From Maribellus maritimus (GTDB taxonomy: Bacteria > Bacteroidota > Bacteroidia > Bacteroidales > Prolixibacteraceae): a DNA stretch of 64,000 bases. The stretch lies in assembly GCF_022267315.1 (NCBI RefSeq), contig NZ_JAIKLE010000028.1, forward strand, positions 1 to 64,000, given 5' to 3'. Of the stretch, positions 46,701 through 53,639 are shown piece after piece; positions within the stretch are counted from its first letter, which is position 1, and the number at the start of each line of letters is the position of its first letter. The notes under the pieces are model-generated. The model did not search any database and was not told the DNA's origin. It saw only the letters and a program-made list of their open reading frames with translations. The position numbers were made by a program, and so were the translations under genes.

Positions 46701-47600
46701 ATTATCAACAAGAGTTGTTGCAGATACTGATGCTTTTTCCGAATTATTCCGGTCGCCGTCTAAGGCTTCCAAGTCAAAGGTATATTCTGTTGAAGGAATC
46801 AACCCATTTACCACATAACTGGTCGTTGTAACGGTATCTATAATTGTCCCATCCAGGGAAACCCGGTAACCTTCTACGCTAATATTATCTGTTGAAGCTT
46901 TCCACGAAAGGGTAACAGAAGTTAAGTCGGGCTGAGCAGTAAGCTCAGTCGGAGCCGTTGGAGGAACAAGGTCGCGAATATAGTCCGTCAAACAGAAATC
47001 CTTAAAATCAGGAACATCGCCGTCCGGAGGGTTGCTATTAAAATTATTCGGAGACAGGCGGGTAATAATCAGTTGTACCGTATCTTCAATTTTTAGTTTA
47101 TCATAAGAAACTTCATTGAAAACTAAATCTTCTGCTTCAGAATCCGTTATTGTCTTAGTCCATACAACCGACCAAACTCCTTCTATTTCCTTTTGAATTT
47201 CTATCTTAAACGAAGGATAACCAAACTCATAATAATCATCTTTGGCATATTTAAAAGAAATGGAATTGCATCCGTTGGGTAAGATGGGCGATTTCAGAGA
47301 GTCAAATAAACAAAGGAAATCCTCATAACGCTCGGCATAACTTGCATACCAACCGTTTGGAGTAGTTAATCCATTCTTGTAGACTTTTTCCTCCGTTGAA
47401 TTAAAATCGTCTGAATTATCACACTGTACTTCCGAATAATTAAGCAGATTGGCACTTTTTAGTTGCTTATTAGAGGTAATAGAACTTCTTGCACGTCTGG
47501 CTGGCATGTCCGCAATATCAGCAGAACTTTGCGCCGTAGTAATTTGGCTTGCCAGCAAAAAGCACAAACAAACCAAAGAAAAAAAGTAGTTTTGTTTCAT
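40710..47600 (-). CDS. Giant T9SS-secreted modular surface protein
   Basis: A 2296-aa exported protein. Signal peptide at 1-23 (FFSLVCLCFLLASQITTAQS); an N-terminal globular part to ~212; four fibronectin type III domains (~213-590), each with the 'SWTASTDN-GV-Y' core; a cadherin/Ig-like stretch (~590-760); a module opening FMPAPGQFTNETIG (~765-1100) that matches the lipoprotein encoded at 51137; Ig-like domains (~1100-1400); a propeller-like region (~1400-1690); Ig-like segment; four more FN3 domains (~1850-2210); and a T9SS type A sorting domain (VYPNPFVDYFIVDA to the end) for attachment to the cell surface. Last gene of the cobalamin-riboswitch cluster, so a role in corrinoid capture is inferred. 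Modules recur in its neighbours, which suggests growth by domain fusion. Confidence 0.85.
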   Translation of the reverse strand: MKQNYFFSLVCLCFLLASQITTAQSSADIADMPARRARSSITSNKQLKSANLLNYSEVQCDNSDDFNSTEEKVYKNGLTTPNGWYASYAERYEDFLCLFDSLKSPILPNGCNSISFKYAKDDYYEFGYPSFKIEIQKEIEGVWSVVWTKTITDSEAEDLVFNEVSYDKLKIEDTVQLIITRLSPNNFNSNPPDGDVPDFKDFCLTDYIRDLVPPTAPTELTAQPDLTSVTLSWKASTDNISVEGYRVSLDGTIIDTVTTTSYVVNGLIPSTEYTFDLEALDGDRNNSEKASVSATTLVDNIAPSAPENLTGISKESGMILSWMASTDNVGVAKYNVYVAGELASSTAATTDTIVGLTDDTQYLFEVEAEDISGNTSGKVSATLSTAIDKTAPTLPTNLQANANDNKMILSWTTSTDNIGVTKYNIYLGGELTGSTTELKDTIKGLAPNTEYQFEVEAEDATGNKSAKASVAASTPIDNTAPVSPENLVAEATENGVELSWTASTDNFGVIKYNVYVNGEFLNSTVNVTDTIKGLEAGIEYLIEIDAEDASGNKSGRTSVILSGESTAKLAFSFKDNLVVNRTRDASDFRVTKKFTDLFNYPDGYNTKTEISKPRDVAITYNSTNENHLLFDGYYYSSSSGQYFYYKIPAGAYGTDTLTISIDYHGFTSKVMVIANVSSISARDDSYTIDIGETLEMNVAGNDIPSSYLDKTSLEIFQNTSFGALTNNNDGTLTYVNESTTPNYSFENFEYRIADVEGHYDTATVKINIHKNSYASRVIEFMPAPGQFTNETIGQSNSAEKTLGTQGGMISLGAFGGYVVYGFDQPIVNNPQNPYGVDFSVKGNSFAANLYGVWTEPATVRVMKDENGDGIPNDGEWYELAGSDYYMSSTEKNVKMTYYNPHYNERYTVPWKKDNGETGALLSNAFHSHPYYPDPFDFGCNKDSMTYEGSIIKSSLDMSTPSYIEFYRAPFFGYCDNRGNSSDLTDPQNPYYADDKGKAADGFDISWAVDRDGNHKELDQIDFVKIYTGGFANAGWLGEWSSEVLGVGITTPDPDYATQDYYINYIGITQLKVLKGHTCQFEGFLFKNGRPQTDGIQQWGTSNPAVGTVDNTGLFTAVGDGETWLRFSQKSDIPIDSIRLLVVELEGVHLELEGNSSASSDSTSLIVSESISITAQGLDNIGDVLNGITSNRFVYDTYTWTTSNPEIGTIDNGLFTGKKVGRTMVHAYSDSNPELSDSILVIVNEIPKLSPVSNPVVISYYNPVGEKTSSELFATGTNSVTYLNSVVSKTGLSSPIIEKNALKCNFTDGVYGTDTLTFNLTSYKQDTTISVAFIYKPDGYEKDAQIVFVNNALTGNPEKSSLNAYIPDLDTTLVIDDQFDAYSVKDVLVEGAFAFVSGENFLSKYNLTTYEKENTIDVDETGNSAMAMYNNLLLVTEQSNLAIYYKADLTLSRKIALSGKIHSVKVVGGKAYIFLSGETTSVLNKVVVVDLIEGKAESEYTLAEAGLIVSETLVKGTKLYITGTTSGSGKTAIMEYDTENNTYSLSEANNKFSNTFAANAVIKGDSILLANDEGYVTYTISTKTFGTDVLMKTTDDFYPTAIAYHASLSKYFVSYSNAAKTESKGLAFDLNFAEVAGFDSVETTPALIKCVEALETNEKPSPNLTYSMSNFTAYEKATSNTSVTIYKNRFTDGEDNFGIYPRYLEHTSWLTWYTSYTSSGNKRLYAYFSGTVDKDSVITIPVDAIDNYGFSATRAFDITIKPRVYKPLVAKPIADTIVEVNSADIKIALADVFTNTSSSGVTFGKTVSENTNSGLITNTIVNDTLMLSIAPNKAGEVFITVKDSAKHNTYGVKYVETSFKVSVVDEELPSVPADFAGSPSETSIALSWTASNDNVGVTGYNIYKDGVFRASVVGTNYLSNNLNPGTEYTFEVEAFDAAGHKSEKALLVISTTDDETPPSMPENLTALPSETSIELSWTASTDNIGVEGYIVYLDGDSINTVTETVFNATELNALTEYVFEVEAFDASGNKSEKVSLAVSTTDETAPSFPADLAAVASETSIALSWTASTDNVGVAGYVVYLDGDSIDMVTETAFIVTGLDVISEYTFEVQAFDDAGNKSEKALLTVSTTDETAPSIPSGLAAVASDTSAVLSWIGSADNVGVTGYIVYLNGDSIATVTDTTFTVVNLEGDTEYTFEVEAFDEAGNKSEKAIVVQHTIITGIESWEVSKLKVYPNPFVDYFIVDAKNAGYAVVYSLSGKAMFNVLLQPGNNRIDASGLLGGTYLLKQETNTVRLIKSN

Positions 47601-47681
47601 AATACTGTTATTGTATTTTATTAATGGTATTGCAACTTGGGAACGGTAGAAAGTTTTGGCGAACGCTACCGTTCCTTTTTA

Positions 47682-48263
47682 TTATTTATGAATGATGTAT
47701 GTAGAATTTCTTAAAACAGGAGCTTTGTATTGAACAAACTCGAATATTCCGAACAATGCCCCCGAATAAGCCAAATTTCCTATCAGCGTATTCTTGAAAA
47801 ACGGTAATCCGGCAGCATAACAGCTCATTAAACCGGAGAAAGTATCAGGATACATTGTACCCGAAGCCCACACTCCGAAGTTTGATACCAGAAAAAATAC
47901 AACTGACGCCAAAAGACTGGCAATTAACAATTTTGCCGGACGAACTTTTTTTAATAGTCCAAAGCCGATAAGACCAATAAATATAAATGCCGCATATGTC
48001 CAGTAAAAACCTTTGTAAAACCAAACAAAGTGGTCGAAATATTGTCCGTAAATTACATTGTTCAACACCAAATCGCTTAACCACATGGCTACAATTGGCA
48101 CAATAAAAGCCAGGTATTTTCGCGAAAAATAAGCTGCCCCGAAAAGTGACATTGCTCCAATCGGCGCAAAATTTGGAGGATGTGGAATTAAACGGCTAAA
48201 TGCAGCGAGTAAAACTACCAGGGACAAAACCCCGAAACGAATATTAATCTTCTTCTTTTCCAT
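47682..48263 (-). CDS. Small polytopic membrane protein (DUF6580-like)
   Basis: A 193-aa inner-membrane protein with about five to six hydrophobic segments (~14-30, 45-65, 85-105, 110-132, 160-178). It begins with a Lys-rich cytoplasmic tail, and the first loop has PHPPNFAPIGAMSLFGAAYF. The look is that of substrate-binding (S) components of ECF transporters, and similar proteins occur beside vitamin transport genes. It lies between the two FN3 proteins in the cobalamin cluster, so a corrinoid or cobalt-related transport role is plausible but unproven. Confidence 0.72.
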   Translation of the reverse strand: MEKKKINIRFGVLSLVVLLAAFSRLIPHPPNFAPIGAMSLFGAAYFSRKYLAFIVPIVAMWLSDLVLNNVIYGQYFDHFVWFYKGFYWTYAAFIFIGLIGFGLLKKVRPAKLLIASLLASVVFFLVSNFGVWASGTMYPDTFSGLMSCYAAGLPFFKNTLIGNLAYSGALFGIFEFVQYKAPVLRNSTYIIHK

Positions 48264-48296
48264 TGTGTTTATTTTTTATTGTATTGACTAATAATT

Positions 48297-51128
48297 TTAT
48301 TTTATAAGCTTAAATGTATCTGTACCGCACCTGACCTGGTAAACTCCTTTTTTTATTCCAGACGTATTAATCTGTGTTATTCCGGCTTCTACACTTATTT
48401 GCAGCACTACTTTCCCGGAGACATCATAAATTATTACTTGCTGATTTTTTACTGATTTGATAATAATGAACGATGAAAACGGATTGGGATAAACCGTCAG
48501 TTCACTTTCCTTTACTGATTCAACACTGGTTATAATGGTACTCTGTGTAACCGTTGCTTTTTCTGATTTATTCCCCGATGCATCAACAGCTTCTACGCTA
48601 AATGTGTATTCCGTTCCGGGACTTAGTTCTGTTAATGTAAAATTCGTTTCTGTTACATTGTCAATCGAATCTCCGTTGAGGTATATATTATAAGCGGCAA
48701 CGCCCACATTGTCGGATGAAGCCGACCACGAAAGGACAATGCTTGTTTCTGAAGCTTCGGCAATAAGATTGGCTGGCACAGACGGGGCTGTATTATCTGC
48801 CGGGGTTGTTGTTGAAACAGTTATTTTCGATAGTGCCGATTCATTACTTGAAGCATCAAAAGCCACCACTGCAAGTGTGTATTCTGTATCCGACGATAAT
48901 CCGGTTACGTTAAGATTCGTCTGGTTAACAGTTGAAATCAAAACGCCATCAAGATAAATCGCGTAACCCAAAACACCCACATTATCAGTAGAAGCCGACC
49001 ACGAAAAAGCAATGCTTGTGTCGGAAGGAACAGTCACAAGATTGGTTGGTGCTGTTGGCGCTTCATTATCAATTACCGGACTTGTTGGAATGTCAATTTC
49101 TACCTTTCCTGATTTATTTCCTGCCGCATCAAAAGCTTCTACCGCTAGGAGATAATCTGTACCAGGCGATAACCCTGTTACAGTAAAACTGGTTTCTGAA
49201 ACAGTTTCAATTGAATCGCCATCGAGGTAAATAATGTAGCCTTCAACTCCAATGTTGTCTGTTGAAGCTGTCCACGAAAGGGCAATACTTGTTTCTGCAG
49301 GAGTAGCTTCGATTTTTTCTGGTGTTGTTGGGGCAATATTGTCAGCAATGGCTAAGGTTGCGACTATTACTTCTGCTTTTTCCGATTTGTTTCCCGCTTC
49401 ATCAAAAGCTTCTACTGCCAAAGTATATTCTGTTCCTGATGTTAATCCGGTAACGTTGAAGTTTGTTTCTGAAACAGTTTCAATCGAATCACCATCAAGA
49501 TAAATATTGTAACCGGCAACACCCTCATTATCGGTTGAAGCCGTCCACGAAAAGAAAATACTTGTTTCGGCAGGAACAGCGGCAAGATTGCTTGGAGCTG
49601 TTGGCGAAGTTTCGTCAATATTTGAAGTTGTTGAAACAATCACTTCCTGCACCCGGTCAACCGTCTTTCCATTCGAATTAAACCGCACGGTAATTCGGGC
49701 TGTTCCCGATTTCTCTTCTTTTGCAGTAAGCGTTAAAACGTTGTTTTTTATGCTTGCCGAAAGAATATCTTCATTATCGTTTGTAAGAATATTTTTGGTT
49801 ATGGCTGCCGACAAATTATCCCGGTCGCTTGGCATGTCTTTTAAATTAATTGTTACCGGCTGTGTATTATTGAGCGTAAGTGAGGAAAACTGCGACACTT
49901 CCGGCGAATAATTATCAGGGAAAATAAACATGGCCGGAAACCAGTAGCGCTTAATTGGCTCGAAAGTTTTTAGCAAATTACCACTGTTATCTAATTGATA
50001 GATAAAATAAGTTTGATTGATGTTATCGAGGTATAAAGCGGCATATATTTTATCGTCCAGCGGGTTTATGCGAAGACTTGCCCCGTAAAAGTAGCGTTCT
50101 TCATTTTCACTGTCGTATATCAGTGTAAATTCGTTATTGTCAATATCGTAACGATACATTTTGGATGTAGTAAACCAGTTCCAGTCGCTTTCGTTGTAAG
50201 CAAAATAGAGTGCGTTTTCTTTGGCGCTGGCACATAGCGAACCGGCTGTCCAGGCATACCAGGTTTGGTTAATACCTGCACCACCGCTCATATTTATAGT
50301 CTCTGTGGCTAAATTATTCGGGTTAATCTTTAGCAATTGGTTACCATCCCAATTTTCGCCAACAGTTCCGTAAGGATATTTCTGGTAGGCCATATTTGAG
50401 TTTTTCCCAACCCACACCGTTCCATCTTTACTTTGCGTTAGAGTACTGTAACATCCATTAATTACCTTTATTACAGTATCAGATTCAGGGTCGATAACCA
50501 ACACCCCTTTGTCTTGCTGAATGGCAAACACATAATCCGCAGTTCGGCACATCATCCCAATTTGATTATTGTACAAAGGGCCAACACCATCAGCATTACT
50601 TTCTCCGCCTGAAATTAAAGGGTTTTCTGTGCCTTCAATTCTTCTTCCGATTTGAAAATTGGAGAGATTCATAACAAAAATTCCATTAGAGGTACCTACG
50701 TAGCCTTTATTCTCGTTTACGCCAACAAAACCACGACCGTCAGCAGCTGATTTTCCATTAATCTCAAAAATTACAGGAATTCTTTTCTTTATTTTTAGCG
50801 TTTTAGCATCGGCGACTACAATTCGTCCTCCACTTATTGGATTGGTTTCGCCAGGATCCTGATCTTGTTTCGACAGCACATAGAGATTATCTCCGTATAT
50901 TGTCCCAAATTGTGCCGTACATCCCAACGAAGTACCTGTGTTGTCTGCATTTCCCTGGAGGATGAGGTAATCGAACATCCCCGTTTGAGAATTTAAAAAA
51001 TTGATTGTACTGTTGTTATGCCCGAACCAATCTTCGTTGAGGATAAAAATCCCGTTTGTATAATCCTGAGCCTTTACTCCTAAAAACAACGATAGGAAAA
51101 TGGTATAAATGAATAATTTTTTCATCAT
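48297..51128 (-). CDS. Propeller-FN3 surface protein with T9SS tail
   Basis: A 943-aa exported protein. Signal peptide 1-21 (LFIYTIFLSLFLGVKAQ). Residues ~24-410 form a YncE/DUF5074-like beta-propeller that starts IFILNEDWFGHNNSTINFL, matching the start of the BtuG-like propeller encoded at 52368 (MYILNEGNMGSNKASIDF). An Ig-like linker (~415-510) is followed by four FN3 domains (~512-870) very similar to those of the giant protein, and a T9SS type A sorting domain (VYPNPFSSFIIIKS to the end). It looks like a BtuG-type propeller moved from a lipoprotein anchor to a T9SS anchor on an FN3 stalk. Corrinoid binding is inference. Confidence 0.85.
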   Translation of the reverse strand: MMKKLFIYTIFLSLFLGVKAQDYTNGIFILNEDWFGHNNSTINFLNSQTGMFDYLILQGNADNTGTSLGCTAQFGTIYGDNLYVLSKQDQDPGETNPISGGRIVVADAKTLKIKKRIPVIFEINGKSAADGRGFVGVNENKGYVGTSNGIFVMNLSNFQIGRRIEGTENPLISGGESNADGVGPLYNNQIGMMCRTADYVFAIQQDKGVLVIDPESDTVIKVINGCYSTLTQSKDGTVWVGKNSNMAYQKYPYGTVGENWDGNQLLKINPNNLATETINMSGGAGINQTWYAWTAGSLCASAKENALYFAYNESDWNWFTTSKMYRYDIDNNEFTLIYDSENEERYFYGASLRINPLDDKIYAALYLDNINQTYFIYQLDNSGNLLKTFEPIKRYWFPAMFIFPDNYSPEVSQFSSLTLNNTQPVTINLKDMPSDRDNLSAAITKNILTNDNEDILSASIKNNVLTLTAKEEKSGTARITVRFNSNGKTVDRVQEVIVSTTSNIDETSPTAPSNLAAVPAETSIFFSWTASTDNEGVAGYNIYLDGDSIETVSETNFNVTGLTSGTEYTLAVEAFDEAGNKSEKAEVIVATLAIADNIAPTTPEKIEATPAETSIALSWTASTDNIGVEGYIIYLDGDSIETVSETSFTVTGLSPGTDYLLAVEAFDAAGNKSGKVEIDIPTSPVIDNEAPTAPTNLVTVPSDTSIAFSWSASTDNVGVLGYAIYLDGVLISTVNQTNLNVTGLSSDTEYTLAVVAFDASSNESALSKITVSTTTPADNTAPSVPANLIAEASETSIVLSWSASSDNVGVAAYNIYLNGDSIDNVTETNFTLTELSPGTEYTFSVEAVDASGNKSEKATVTQSTIITSVESVKESELTVYPNPFSSFIIIKSVKNQQVIIYDVSGKVVLQISVEAGITQINTSGIKKGVYQVRCGTDTFKLIK

Positions 51129-51136
51129 CTTAATTA

Positions 51137-52363
51137 TTATGGATTAGGTAATATTGTCGGGTCTTGAACATGTAAATCTTCTGCACGGGCAAGCTCTGTC
51201 GATGTTTCGCCAAGCCAGCCACATTGCTGGTTAACACCGGTATAAACCCGGATAAAATCTACTCCGGGCAAATACACTGAATTTCCGTTTTTATCTACTG
51301 CCCAGCCAATGTCGAAACTGATTTTATCTTCGTATTCATTGGGGTGATTGTCAACATATCCCCAATCATAGGCATAGAGAACATAATAAGAACCGTTTTT
51401 GCCGGCACTTTCGTCAACGGCATTGTTTGCCAGGATTGTCCCATTGAAAGCCATTTGGTCGCTATCCAGCCATTTCGGATAATAATCCTGTGTGTGATAT
51501 ACATTTTTTGCCATGTATCCCTGTTGCCCCAGGTTGTCGGTCCAGCGGATATAAGTTGTATCAGAAATCGGGCTGTTGGGCTGTGGAGTGGCTATTTTAC
51601 CGGCATCCGGCTTGTAATATGTTATTTCGTAATCATGTTTGGTTTCGGATTTGTAATATTCGCTGCCAGCCAGTTCATACCAATCATCATCTGGAATACC
51701 GTTGTCATTTTCATCTAAAGAAACCAGTACAATGCCGGGTTCGCAACTGCCTCCTTCAGCCGGGGCATCAGGATTAGGATTGGAAGCAGCATAAAAAGAA
51801 TTGCCCCGGATTTTAAAATCTTTTTCGCCTTTTGCATTAACAACCGTGTGGTCGAACCCGAAGGTTATATACCCGCCAAATCCCCCAAGAGAAACCATTA
51901 CATCATTTTTCCCGGAAATACTTTCCTGCGCTTTTTTTCGCATTGTTTCTTCAGTATCCCCGTCTTCATATTCGGGCATGGTGTTCACAAACTGTCCGGG
52001 GGCCGGGCGGTATTCAAAAACCTGCGTAATGTAAGGGCTGTAAGCAACATCTTCTTCCCAAACAACAATCTGAACAGAATGCTCCACAGGGTTTTCAGCA
52101 TCAATAATGTTCAATTTCAGGGAATATTCTCCTGTGTTTTCGGCAACAAAAATGTAGTCACGCTCTGTAGAAACCACCGAATCCTGGCCATTTGTATTCT
52201 TCATACTCCACTGATATTTACCGGGAAACTCGGGGTGAAGAATGACTTTTCTCATTCGTTCAACAGTATAAACATCGTCTATTCCTAAATTAACCATAGG
52301 AATATCCTTCTGGCAGGAAGAAAGAAGAAAAACAAAAAATATGACAGGTAGAAATTTTTTCAT
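51137..52363 (-). CDS. Surface lipoprotein with PAPGQF module
   Basis: About 408 aa. Lipoprotein signal peptide MKKFLPVIFFVFLLSSC with the acylated Cys17. A PKD/Ig-like domain (~25-115) precedes the module VFEYRPAPGQFVNTMPEYED (~122 to end), which contains LGGFGGYITFGFDHTVV, a calcium-binding-like DENDNGIPDDDWYELAGSE, and FDIGWAVDKNGNSVYLPGVD. The same module is built into the giant protein. The frame opens further upstream to 52486, but that would overlap btuG and bury the signal peptide, so the ATG at 52361-52363 is used, four bases after the BtuG-like gene. Partner role in corrinoid uptake is inferred from context. Confidence 0.8.
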   Translation of the reverse strand: MKKFLPVIFFVFLLSSCQKDIPMVNLGIDDVYTVERMRKVILHPEFPGKYQWSMKNTNGQDSVVSTERDYIFVAENTGEYSLKLNIIDAENPVEHSVQIVVWEEDVAYSPYITQVFEYRPAPGQFVNTMPEYEDGDTEETMRKKAQESISGKNDVMVSLGGFGGYITFGFDHTVVNAKGEKDFKIRGNSFYAASNPNPDAPAEGGSCEPGIVLVSLDENDNGIPDDDWYELAGSEYYKSETKHDYEITYYKPDAGKIATPQPNSPISDTTYIRWTDNLGQQGYMAKNVYHTQDYYPKWLDSDQMAFNGTILANNAVDESAGKNGSYYVLYAYDWGYVDNHPNEYEDKISFDIGWAVDKNGNSVYLPGVDFIRVYTGVNQQCGWLGETSTELARAEDLHVQDPTILPNP

Positions 52364-52367
52364 TGGC

Positions 52368-53639
52368 TCAATTTTTAAACAGGAAAACCATGTGTGCAGG
52401 AATATCGCCTGCACGTACACTCCACTTAAGTTTTCCATTGCGATTGTAACAGTGCACAACTCCGCTGGACACATAGTTCTTAGCATCGGTTACATAAATA
52501 TCTCCATTGGCAGGATTGATTTGCAGCCCGTACGGAATCGTTATATCCTTTTCGGTTCCATCGGTAATAAAATGGTCCGTAACCAGTTCTTTTGTTTTTA
52601 CATTGATAATTCCATACGAAATTGTGTTTTCTTCGGCCTGCTCGTTCCACTCGGTACTGTAGAAATAAAGCGAATCTCCCTGAATACACATATTGCTGCA
52701 CGGAATATCAAGGGTGTCAGTTACAACCATTTCGTTTGAATTCTGGCTTTTTCGTTCCAGCACAAAAAGGTTGGAAGGGATGCTGTTGTAATCGCCCCGC
52801 GATGAGACCCATAACTTTCCATATTTGTCTTTGCGCAGACGGTGCAAATTAATGCCCACGGGTATTTTCTGCACCTGTTTCATTCCGTACATTTCAACCA
52901 CCGAAATTGTGTAGTCGTAGTTCGGAACACGATAGCCTCCTGAGTTGGCAATATAAATGTATTCGCCCATTACCTCCAATTCATCCGGCTGGTAACCCAC
53001 TGTTACTTTCCCGGTAATTTCCAGCGATGTTGTATCGATGCGGTAAACAGCTCCTAACTGCGCATCCGGGTCGATGGCTACCGGCCCCACATAAGCTGAA
53101 ACATAGGCATTGCCACGCGAAAAACGGATATAACGGCAATTCGGAATATCCACCTGCCCGAGCCGCACACCGGTTTCGGCATCCATCACCTCAACTTTGT
53201 GCGAGCAATTGATTACCGCATATAGCTTGTTTCCATAAATCTGAATGTCGTTTCCAACATCGCCCAGCTCTTTAATTACATTTGGGTTTCTTTCTGCGTA
53301 CAGGTTTCGGATATAATACGCATTTCTGAAATCCACAAAATCAATCGAAGCTTTATTACTCCCCATGTTCCCCTCGTTTAAAATATACATTCCAAGAGGG
53401 TCAGCATAGGGATTTAGTTCGCTGGGCAAAACATCGTATTCTGTGGGAACAACCAGTTCGTCTTTGCGGCAGGAATACAGCAAAAGAAAAAGAAATGCGA
53501 AATGAAAGCCCCTCCTAACCTCCCCGAAGGGGAGGGATAAGAGAAAAAATTTCACCGAACGTTTACACTGTAACTTTTGAATTAATTCCACAGGAATGCC
53601 GGACATCAATTTATAAATAATACGATTCATCTTTAGCAT
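52368..53639 (-). CDS. BtuG-like beta-propeller lipoprotein
   Basis: A 423-aa (or ~395-aa) YncE/DUF5074-type seven-bladed propeller starting after Cys57 (FLFLLLYSC). Repeated blade motifs include GNDIQIYGNKLYAVI, GYQPDELEVMGEYIYI and PYGLQINPANGDIYVTD. In Bacteroides the adjacent homologue BtuG is a surface lipoprotein that binds cobalamin very tightly and hands it to BtuB; the same pairing is seen here. The ATG at 53637-53639 abuts the btuB stop, but gives a 56-residue pre-Cys stretch; a GTG at 53553-53555 gives a normal 28-residue signal peptide. A GC palindrome (53509-53536) is embedded in frame in this signal region and encodes LPFGEVRRG. Confidence 0.83.
   Translation of the reverse strand: MLKMNRIIYKLMSGIPVELIQKLQCKRSVKFFLLSLPFGEVRRGFHFAFLFLLLYSCRKDELVVPTEYDVLPSELNPYADPLGMYILNEGNMGSNKASIDFVDFRNAYYIRNLYAERNPNVIKELGDVGNDIQIYGNKLYAVINCSHKVEVMDAETGVRLGQVDIPNCRYIRFSRGNAYVSAYVGPVAIDPDAQLGAVYRIDTTSLEITGKVTVGYQPDELEVMGEYIYIANSGGYRVPNYDYTISVVEMYGMKQVQKIPVGINLHRLRKDKYGKLWVSSRGDYNSIPSNLFVLERKSQNSNEMVVTDTLDIPCSNMCIQGDSLYFYSTEWNEQAEENTISYGIINVKTKELVTDHFITDGTEKDITIPYGLQINPANGDIYVTDAKNYVSSGVVHCYNRNGKLKWSVRAGDIPAHMVFLFKN
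53509..53536. repeat. REP-like palindrome inside the BtuG-like signal peptide
   Basis: CCTCCCC and GGGGAGG pair around GAA, preceded by CCCCTCCTAA. This type of element is usually intergenic; here it is read in frame within the coding region. Confidence 0.65.

Noticed and set aside
45805-46818. 337-codon open frame on the plus strand inside the giant surface-protein gene
   Set aside because: It is antisense to the repeated FN3 domains; its repetitive Ser/Val-rich translation follows from the codon pattern of those repeats. No start context or known fold.
52364-52486. N-terminal extension of the PAPGQF lipoprotein
   Set aside because: It overlaps the BtuG-like gene and lies before a clear lipoprotein signal peptide with its own ATG.
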